64,000 nt of DNA from an uncultured Myxococcaceae bacterium. Lineage in GTDB: Bacteria; Myxococcota_A; Polyangia; Polyangiales; Ga0077539. Each line of letters begins with the position of its first letter. Positions within the stretch are counted from its first letter, which is position 1. Shown here one piece after another: positions 58,500-64,000 of the stretch. The stretch is from assembly GCA_945952225.1 (NCBI GenBank), contig CAMFHP010000029.1, forward strand, positions 1 through 64,000, written 5' to 3'. The translations under genes were made by a program, and so were the position numbers. A model generated the notes under the pieces. The model did not search any database and was not told the DNA's origin. It saw only the letters and a list, made by a program, of their open reading frames with translations.

Positions 58500-58988
58500 T
58501 CAGGGCTCCCTCGGGTGATCGTCTGGGTCGAGGCGCGTGCGGAGTGCGGCGCGTCCCCGTTCGAGGAGCGTCTCGACGTGGCGCACGGAGACCTTCATCA
58601 CGGCCGCGATCTCGCTGTACGAGAGCCCCACCTGGTAGTGGAGCAGCAGCGCGGTGGCTTCGGGTTCGGGCAGGCCCCGCAGCAGGTCGGCGCCGCCAGA
58701 CTGCGGACCCGTCGGCGCGTCGAGGGCTTCGTCGAGAGGCCTTGATTCACGGCGTTTCGCGGCGACGCGAGCCCTGCGTGCGGTGTGCACCGCGGCGGTC
58801 ACCAGGTAGGCCTCGATGTTCTCGGCGGCGCGGTAGCGGTCGGTGTGGGCGAGCACGTCGCGAAACACCTCGTGCACCACGTCCCACGCGGCCTCGCGGG
58901 CCACGCCGACCACCATGGCCACGCGGAACAGCCGTTCGCGGTGCGCGCGGTACAGACGCTCGACGTAGCCCGATTCGTCGGAGGCCAT
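58500..58988 (-). CDS. ECF-type RNA polymerase sigma factor
   Basis: Start at ATG 58988 (MASDESGYVERLYRAHRERLF); a GTG at 59036 would add a short tail. Region 2 is YVERLYRAHRERLFRVAMVVGVAREAAWDVVHEVFRDVLAH and region 4 GLPEPEATALLLHYQVGLSYSEIAAVMKVSVRHVETLLERGRAAL, the sigma-70 group 4 layout in about 162 residues. It heads a four-gene unit with the FecR-like anti-sigma, a secreted protein and the beta-helix lipoprotein. It probably directs its own operon. Confidence 0.92.
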   Translation of the reverse strand: MASDESGYVERLYRAHRERLFRVAMVVGVAREAAWDVVHEVFRDVLAHTDRYRAAENIEAYLVTAAVHTARRARVAAKRRESRPLDEALDAPTGPQSGGADLLRGLPEPEATALLLHYQVGLSYSEIAAVMKVSVRHVETLLERGRAALRTRLDPDDHPREP

Positions 58989-59118
58989 CGTGTCGGGGTA
59001 GTGCGTGTCGTCGCGAGGTGTTCCCAGCAGATTCGTCACGCGCGGTGCCACAGACCCCCTCCCGACGCGCCGAGGCCCCTGACGCGCGCCGCGTTTCGCA
59101 TTACACACGCGGCCTGCG

Positions 59119-60351
59119 ATGAGCACCACCGAACGTCCCTTCGACCTCGTTCTCTTCGGCGCCACGGGCTTCACCGGCCGCCTGGTCGCCGAGCACCTCG
59201 CCCGCCATCACGCCGCGAACGCCCGCATCGCCCTCGCGGGCCGCGACGCGCGCAAGCTGGCCTCCGTGCGCGACGCGCTCGCTGCGGAGCTCCCCGCCGC
59301 GAAGGATCTCCCGCTGCTCGTGGCCGACGCCCACGACGCCGACGCGCTCGCCCGCGTGGCCCGCGACGCGCGCGTGGTGGCGACCACCGTGGGCCCCTAT
59401 GCGAAGTACGGCGAGGCCCTCGTGGCCGCGTGCGCGAAGCACGGCACGCACTACTGCGACCTCACCGGCGAGGTGACCTTCATCCGTCGCATGATCGACC
59501 GGCACCACGCCGAGGCCGCGGCGAGCGGGGCGCGCATCGTCCACACGTGCGGCTACGACTCGATTCCGTCGGACCTCGGCGCGCGCTTCGTGGCCCTCGC
59601 GTACCACGCGCAGTACGGCGAGCACCCCGAGCGGGTGGTGCACGCGGCGGGCGAAGCGCGGGGCGGCGCGAGCGGCGGCACCGTGGCCAGCGCGCTGGAG
59701 ATGATGGAAGAGACCTCGCGCGACCGCAGCCTCCGACGCCTCCTCGCAGACCCGTACGCGCTCGTGCCCGAGGGACCGCGGGGCCGTGATCGTCGCGAGC
59801 AGATGGGCGTGCGCTTCGACCGCACGCTGAACCTCTGGACCGGTCCCTTCGTGATGGCCGCGGTGAACGCCCGCGTGGTGCGTCGCACGAACGCGCTGCT
59901 CACGCACGAAGGCCGCGGCGGCTGGGGCGAGGCCGTCTACGAGGAGTGCATGAGCACGGGCCGCGGACCGAAGGGCGCACTCGGCGCCGTGGGCCTCACC
60001 GCGGTGCTCGCGGGCGGACTCGGCGCGCTCTCGGTGCCCGCGATCCGCGAGGTCGCGAAGGAGCGCTGGCTGCCGAAGCCCGGCGAAGGTCCCGACGCGG
60101 AGAAGCGCCGCCGCGGGTTCTTCGTGAGCCGCTTCGTTGCCGAGGGACGCGCCGGCGTGGTGCGCGCCACGATGCGCGGCGAGGGAGACCCCGGCTACGA
60201 CGCCACGTCGCGCATGCTGGGCGAGAGCGCGATGTGCCTCGCCTTCGACACGCTCGACGCGCCCGGCGGTGTGCGCACGCCCGCCTCGACGATGTACGAG
60301 CCCCTGCTCGCGCGGCTCCGCGCGCACCGCTTCACGCTCGACCTCACGTGA
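59119..60351 (+). CDS. Saccharopine-dehydrogenase-like (trans-acting enoyl reductase family) protein
   Basis: A 410-residue oxidoreductase with a Rossmann start FDLVLFGATGFTGRLVAEHLARH and LAGRDARKLASVRDAL, then VVATTVGPYAKYGEALVAACAKHGTHYCDLTGEVTFIRRMID, HTCGYDSIPSDLGARF and ARGGASGGTVASAL. This is the pattern of saccharopine dehydrogenase-like proteins such as mycobacterial Rv2449c/Rv2953-type trans-enoyl reductases. It probably uses NAD(P)H; substrate unknown, perhaps a polyketide or lipid. Divergent from the ECF sigma factor gene across about 130 bases. Confidence 0.92.
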   Translation: MSTTERPFDLVLFGATGFTGRLVAEHLARHHAANARIALAGRDARKLASVRDALAAELPAAKDLPLLVADAHDADALARVARDARVVATTVGPYAKYGEALVAACAKHGTHYCDLTGEVTFIRRMIDRHHAEAAASGARIVHTCGYDSIPSDLGARFVALAYHAQYGEHPERVVHAAGEARGGASGGTVASALEMMEETSRDRSLRRLLADPYALVPEGPRGRDRREQMGVRFDRTLNLWTGPFVMAAVNARVVRRTNALLTHEGRGGWGEAVYEECMSTGRGPKGALGAVGLTAVLAGGLGALSVPAIREVAKERWLPKPGEGPDAEKRRRGFFVSRFVAEGRAGVVRATMRGEGDPGYDATSRMLGESAMCLAFDTLDAPGGVRTPASTMYEPLLARLRAHRFTLDLT

Positions 60352-60450
60352 CCTGACGTCACGCCCGCGGCCACGCGTGCGCCGATCACGGACGTGCGAT
60401 CATCGAAGGGCGAGCGCGTGGGGTGCCGTGCGCTGCGATGAGGTTCTTCG

Positions 60451-61692
60451 ATGATGCTTTCTCACGCTTCACGCCTGCGCGCCCTCGCGGCCGCGCTCTC
60501 GCTCGCCGCCTGCGGCGCACGCACTGGACTCCGCGTGCCCGACGCGTCGGAGATTTCCGACGCATCCGATGTGCCCGACGTACCCGACGTCCGCGATGTG
60601 CCCGACGTGCTGGACGCACCGGACGTCCGCGATGTGCCCGACGTGCCCGACGTGATGGACGCACCGGACGTGCGCGACGTGATCGAGGAGGCGCCGGTGT
60701 GCATCCCCGGCCGCTTCTCGCTCGAACGGCGCAGCGCCGAGGTGATGTTCGTCGTCGACCGCTCGGGCTCCATGGGCTACGCGATCGACGGACGGCGGGC
60801 CTTCGGCGACACGCCCACGCGCTGGCGCATCCTACGCGACGCCTTCGCGATGGCGCTGGCCCCGGTCGACGCGACGCTCCAGTTCGGCGCGAAGTTCTAC
60901 CCGCGCACCTACGACGCCTCGCAGCCGCTGCCCGTCGAGGTGACGTGCGTGACCGAGCCCGGCGTCGACCTCGCGCCGGCGATCGGCAACCGCGCCTCGC
61001 TGCTGCGCATCTTCGACGACACCGATCCCCTCGGCCCGACGCCCACGTGGGACGCGCTCGACAAGACCCTGCGCTTCCTCCGCGCGCGACCGGGGCGCGG
61101 CGTATCGCGGGCGATCCTCCTCGCGACCGACGGCGGCCCCAACTGTTCGAGCGTGCGTCCGCCCGTGTGCCGCTGCACCTCGTCGGGCCCCGGCGCGTGC
61201 GTCGACGCCAGCGAGAGCTGCCTCGACGACACGCGCACGCTCGCGCTCATCCGCGAGGCCGCGTCGCCCTCGTCGACCACGGTGCAGCCCATCCCCGTGT
61301 TCGTCGTGGGCATCGACGCGCCCATCGAGAGCGGGCCCGACTTCCGCGACGTGCTCGACGCGATGGCCGTCGCGGGAGGCCGTCCGCGCCGCGCGCCGGG
61401 ACGCCCTGCGTACTACTCCATCGGCAGCCCGCAGGATCTCTCCGAGGCCTTCGATGCGGTGCTCCGCTCGGTGCAGCAGTGCACCTTCGTAACCCCGTCG
61501 CGGCCCGACGATCCCGACGCGATCGACGTCGAGGTCGACGGCGCGCTGCGCACCCGCGACACCTCGCGCACGAACGGCTGGGACTGGACCGACCGCACCT
61601 TCGGCGAGCTCACGTTCTTCGGCCCCGCGTGCGAGGCCGCGGCGCGTACGGGCGCGAGGGTGCAGGCCCGCGTCGGCTGCCGCGACGAGTGA
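60451..61692 (+). CDS. VWA-domain lipoprotein with CGARTGLR head
   Basis: Start ATG 60451 after GAGG. Signal ends ALSLAAC; the mature head CGARTGLRVP matches the lipoprotein at 15139. The linker alternates VPDVRDVPDVLDAPDVRDVPD in a near-perfect three-residue pattern. A von Willebrand factor A domain follows: EVMFVVDRSGSMGYAIDG (classical MIDAS D-x-S-G-S), GRGVSRAILLATDGGPNC and PIPVFVVGIDA. Cys-rich loops (PPVCRCTSSGPGACVDASESC) suit an exported protein. Ends GARVQARVGCRDE. Likely a calcium- or magnesium-dependent adhesive surface protein. Confidence 0.9.
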   Translation: MMLSHASRLRALAAALSLAACGARTGLRVPDASEISDASDVPDVPDVRDVPDVLDAPDVRDVPDVPDVMDAPDVRDVIEEAPVCIPGRFSLERRSAEVMFVVDRSGSMGYAIDGRRAFGDTPTRWRILRDAFAMALAPVDATLQFGAKFYPRTYDASQPLPVEVTCVTEPGVDLAPAIGNRASLLRIFDDTDPLGPTPTWDALDKTLRFLRARPGRGVSRAILLATDGGPNCSSVRPPVCRCTSSGPGACVDASESCLDDTRTLALIREAASPSSTTVQPIPVFVVGIDAPIESGPDFRDVLDAMAVAGGRPRRAPGRPAYYSIGSPQDLSEAFDAVLRSVQQCTFVTPSRPDDPDAIDVEVDGALRTRDTSRTNGWDWTDRTFGELTFFGPACEAAARTGARVQARVGCRDE

Positions 61693-61699
61693 CGGTGGC

Positions 61700-62938
61700 T
61701 CAGCGCACGAGCCGCGGGATCGGCGTCGTGATCGGGTCGTGGCGCACGGGCACGTCGGGCGGCACGGGCACGGTGGTGTCGAAGGGAACGAGCACGTCTT
61801 CGCCGCGGCTCCAGTCGCGGTGCAGGTGCGCGAGCTGCCAGCCGGGTTGCACCTCGGAGAGCGGCGACGCGGCCCACGCGGCCGAGGGCGTTCCCTCACC
61901 GCGCCACACGAACACGAGCGGACCGAGGCCGCGCAGCGTGTCGGCGCCCGGCGTGTACGCGCGATCGTCGTCGCGGTCGTCGTACACGGCAGTGAAGCCC
62001 ACGGCGACGGGCACGCCGTAGCCGCGGCTCTGCAACGCCATCGGCGGATCGCCCGCGACGGCCAGCGGAAACACCGCGTACCCATCCGTGTTGAACGTGA
62101 GCGCGACGCCGTGGTCTTCGACGGGCGCGGCGGCGCCGGGGCGATCCCAGAGCAGCGCGAAGCGCGGATGCACGAAGGTGCGCGCGTCGGTGACCTGCTC
62201 GGGAATGGTCACGCCCGCGAGGTTGAGCGAGGTGCGCACGGGCGAAGTGGGCGCGCGCGCGAGGGTGATGCGCGAGCGGTCGCCGCGCGACTCGGAGGTG
62301 TACCGGATGGTTCCGTCGGCGACGCGTTCGAACGCGAGCGTGGTGGTGCCGCCGGTGACCTCGAAGACGCTCGACGTTTCGTCGAGCACACCGGGCGCGG
62401 AGCCTCCCGAGAGGCTCAATCCCTCGTCGTCGGCGCTCGGTGGCGCCGAGCGGTAGAAGTGCTCCGCGAGGAGCGCCCCGAAGGACCAGCTCACGCGCGT
62501 GGGCTCGATCGTGAAGATCCCGTTCGCGCGCAACGACACGGGCCGCACGCTGCCCGGCGGGAGCATCACCGGCGTGGGCCGATCACTCACGTCGACGTTC
62601 ACACCCGAGGCGCTCATCACTTCGAAGCGCACCACACGCCAGCGGCCTGCGAGGCTCCCCGACGGCACTGCGCCATCGACGGCGGCCCCGTCACGCGTCA
62701 CGGCGTCGACGCTCATTCCATCGCGCGCCGATGCATCGGTCGGCGTCGCGTCGGGCGCGGAGGCATCGACGGAAACGCCATCGGGTGCGGCTCCGTCGAC
62801 GGGTGCGTCCTCGGGCATCGCGACGTCGGGGAAGGACCCATCGGGCGACGATGCATCGGGCGCGGCGCCGGTGATCGTGTCGGCGCACGCGGGTACGAGG
62901 AACACGCACAGCGCGGTGCAGAGCAGCGTGGGCTTCAT
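61700..62938 (-). CDS. Lipoprotein of unknown function (412 aa)
   Basis: ATG 62938, signal MKPTLLCTALCVFLVPAC, a long acidic linker (APDASSPDGSFPDVAMPEDA, then repeated VDG/PDG units) to residue 90. The mature domain begins LAGRWRVVRFEVMSASG, a lipocalin-like opening followed by beta pattern (ANGIFTIEPTRVSWSFG, TSVFEVTGGTTTLAFERVADG), and a second part (YGVPVAVGFTAVYDDRDDDRAYTPGADTLRGLGPLVFVWRGEG). No family is recognised with confidence. It converges with the VWA gene at a 7-base gap. Confidence 0.82.
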   Translation of the reverse strand: MKPTLLCTALCVFLVPACADTITGAAPDASSPDGSFPDVAMPEDAPVDGAAPDGVSVDASAPDATPTDASARDGMSVDAVTRDGAAVDGAVPSGSLAGRWRVVRFEVMSASGVNVDVSDRPTPVMLPPGSVRPVSLRANGIFTIEPTRVSWSFGALLAEHFYRSAPPSADDEGLSLSGGSAPGVLDETSSVFEVTGGTTTLAFERVADGTIRYTSESRGDRSRITLARAPTSPVRTSLNLAGVTIPEQVTDARTFVHPRFALLWDRPGAAAPVEDHGVALTFNTDGYAVFPLAVAGDPPMALQSRGYGVPVAVGFTAVYDDRDDDRAYTPGADTLRGLGPLVFVWRGEGTPSAAWAASPLSEVQPGWQLAHLHRDWSRGEDVLVPFDTTVPVPPDVPVRHDPITTPIPRLVR

Positions 62939-63021
62939 CGAAGCGCACGGTCGCAAGCGGTCGCGCGGAAGACAAGCATGGCCGTTGCCTTGCGCGCCCC
63001 ACCGACCCACGTTCTCACATC

Positions 63022-63414
63022 ATGCGAGACCACGAGATGAAGGCGCGGCTGGAGGCGCTGGTGCGCGAGGGCGTCGAGAGCCCCTACCTCGAACGGCTCC
63101 GCGTGCGCGTGAACCCGGCGCAGGCGGTGGCCGACATCGAGCGCGAGATCCACCAGGAGATCGCGTCGTCGCTCGGGCGCAGCGAAGAGAACCTCGAACG
63201 CGCGCTCCTCGACGTCGACGTGGTGCTGCATCGGATGCGCGGCGCGACGGGCGACGACCTCGCGCGCTTCGAACGCGACTACGAAGCGGCGCGGCAGGTG
63301 GCGCTCCGTCGTCGCTGGGAGCTGGAGGTGCACCGCGAGGCCGTGGGCTTTCGCAACCACGCCGCCCTCGACCGGCTGCACCCGATGCCGCCGCGGCGAC
63401 CGTCGGCGTCGTAG
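63022..63414 (+). CDS. Small soluble protein of unknown function (130 aa)
   Basis: From ATG 63022 (MRDHEMKARLEALVREGVESP). Mainly alpha-helical and charged, with a helix-rich centre (AVADIEREIHQEIASSLGRSEENLERALLDVDVVLHRMRG). No signal or motif is recognised. It starts 84 bases after the divergent lipoprotein start and precedes the oxygenase gene by 33 bases on the same strand, so the two may be co-transcribed. Confidence 0.72.
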   Translation: MRDHEMKARLEALVREGVESPYLERLRVRVNPAQAVADIEREIHQEIASSLGRSEENLERALLDVDVVLHRMRGATGDDLARFERDYEAARQVALRRRWELEVHREAVGFRNHAALDRLHPMPPRRPSAS

Positions 63415-63447
63415 TCGCGCGCCGCGGTTCCGTTACGATCGCGCGTG

Positions 63448-64000
63448 ATGAAACCGCCCCCGCGCGATGCGCCCTGCCCCTGCGGCGCGGCGCGCACCTT
63501 CGCCGAGTGCCACGGACGCGACCTCGCGGCGCCTCCGTCGGCCGCAGCCTCCGCCACCCGCTCCATCGCCCCGGGACGCTTCTCCAGCGTGCTCTCGGCG
63601 ATGCGCGCGCTTCCTCCGACCGACGCGACGCCACCCGTGATGGTGGTCGAGGGATTTCTCTCCGACGCGGAGTGCGAGGCCCTCGTGGCTTGCTTCGAGC
63701 GCAACACCGACCGCCTCGACGCCACCGCCGCCGACCCGTACTGGCGCGCGCGGTTGCTCTACTACCAGGCCCTCGCGCACGAGCCCGAGGCGCGCGCGAT
63801 CATGCGGCGGGCGCGCGACGGGTTTCACCGCGAGCTCCGCGCGTTCTATCGCATCGACGAGGCGCTCTACGCCGACACGGTGCACCTCGTCCGATGGCGC
63901 GAGGGGCAGTCGATGGCGCCGCACGCCGACAACGCGCGCGACGACGGGACGCCCAATGAGTTTCCGTGGCGGCGATGGGCCACGGTGCTCTACCTCAACG
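63448..64000 (+). CDS. SEC-C/2OG-Fe(II) oxygenase-like protein, cut by the window edge
   Basis: The first 184 residues of a protein that continues past the window. The N-terminus RDAPCPCGAARTFAECHGRDL is a SEC-C-like zinc motif. A prolyl-4-hydroxylase-like 2OG-Fe(II) oxygenase domain follows: PPVMVVEGFLSDAECEALVACFERN, DTVHLVRWREGQSMAPHADNA (the His-x-Asp iron ligands in HAD), WRRWATVLYLN. The distal His and Arg would lie beyond the edge. It probably hydroxylates a protein or small molecule. No stop codon is seen, so the gene is incomplete here. Confidence 0.82.
   Translation, partial: MKPPPRDAPCPCGAARTFAECHGRDLAAPPSAAASATRSIAPGRFSSVLSAMRALPPTDATPPVMVVEGFLSDAECEALVACFERNTDRLDATAADPYWRARLLYYQALAHEPEARAIMRRARDGFHRELRAFYRIDEALYADTVHLVRWREGQSMAPHADNARDDGTPNEFPWRRWATVLYLN

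Noticed and set aside
1-64000. Sigma-54 promoter for the NtrC-type regulator
   Set aside because: TGGCAC occurrences (for example near 7410 and 37833) lack a TTGC element at the right spacing or lie inside genes.
1-64000. Transposase, integrase, prophage or tRNA genes
   Set aside because: No catalytic motifs or cloverleaf-like sequence were recognised, so the repeat zone cannot be called an integrative element from this window alone.

Overview
This is a high-GC (roughly 70 percent or more by eye) bacterial window with densely packed genes on both strands. It carries no rRNA, tRNA, phage, integrase or transposase gene that I can recognise. The most telling taxonomic marks are a very large secreted protein ending in a MYXO-CTERM type sorting tail (29773-34842), many lipoproteins with long Asp/Ala-rich linkers, MopE-type metal-binding motifs, and ECF sigma/FecR regulation. 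Together they suggest Myxococcota, probably Polyangiales or a Sandaracinus-like lineage. That placement is inference, not a search result.

Layout. 1-7.3 kb: end of a lipoprotein, two small membrane proteins, an orphan hybrid histidine kinase, a conserved unknown, a DUF2071-like membrane protein and an outer-membrane-like lipoprotein. 7.6-16.6 kb: a large beta-domain lipoprotein, a GH105/GH88-like lipoprotein, a DUF3592 protein, a translationally coupled pair of alpha/beta hydrolase and divergent lipoxygenase-like protein, and a MopE-motif lipoprotein divergent from a STAND ATPase regulator. 19-28 kb: a tripeptidyl-peptidase-like lipoprotein, an ArsR/SRPBCC operon with a palindromic operator, membrane proteins, an overlapping histidine kinase/NtrC-type pair, and an L,D-transpeptidase operon. 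28-34.8 kb: a von Willebrand-like repeat lipoprotein divergent from the giant MYXO-CTERM protein.

34.8-41.5 kb is an accessory, repeat-rich zone: a cytochrome P450, a beta-propeller-like lipoprotein, small unknown proteins, a 22-bp tandem dyad array, a 36-bp tandem array, and three clusters of a dispersed palindromic element in alternating orientation. The element has four successive hairpins, and its stems show compensatory base changes. All three clusters lie between convergent gene ends. Every other convergent pair in the window is separated by only 0-46 bp.

41.5-64 kb: a TPR-rich anchored protein, an S24/S26-like peptidase, a GNAT, a TetR/cupin divergent pair, two YcxB-like membrane proteins, a recent tandem duplication of a lipoprotein gene that carried along the tail of the neighbouring flavin-reductase gene, an ECF sigma/FecR-TPR/secreted protein/beta-helix operon, a saccharopine-dehydrogenase-like reductase, a VWA lipoprotein, and a truncated SEC-C/2OG-Fe(II) oxygenase at the right edge.

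The common theme is surface building. About thirteen lipoproteins and one C-terminally anchored protein place an Asp/Ala/Pro-rich spacer between the membrane anchor and the folded domain. They are interleaved with regulators (hybrid kinase, STAND regulator, NtrC pair, ECF/FecR, ArsR, TetR) that may control them.
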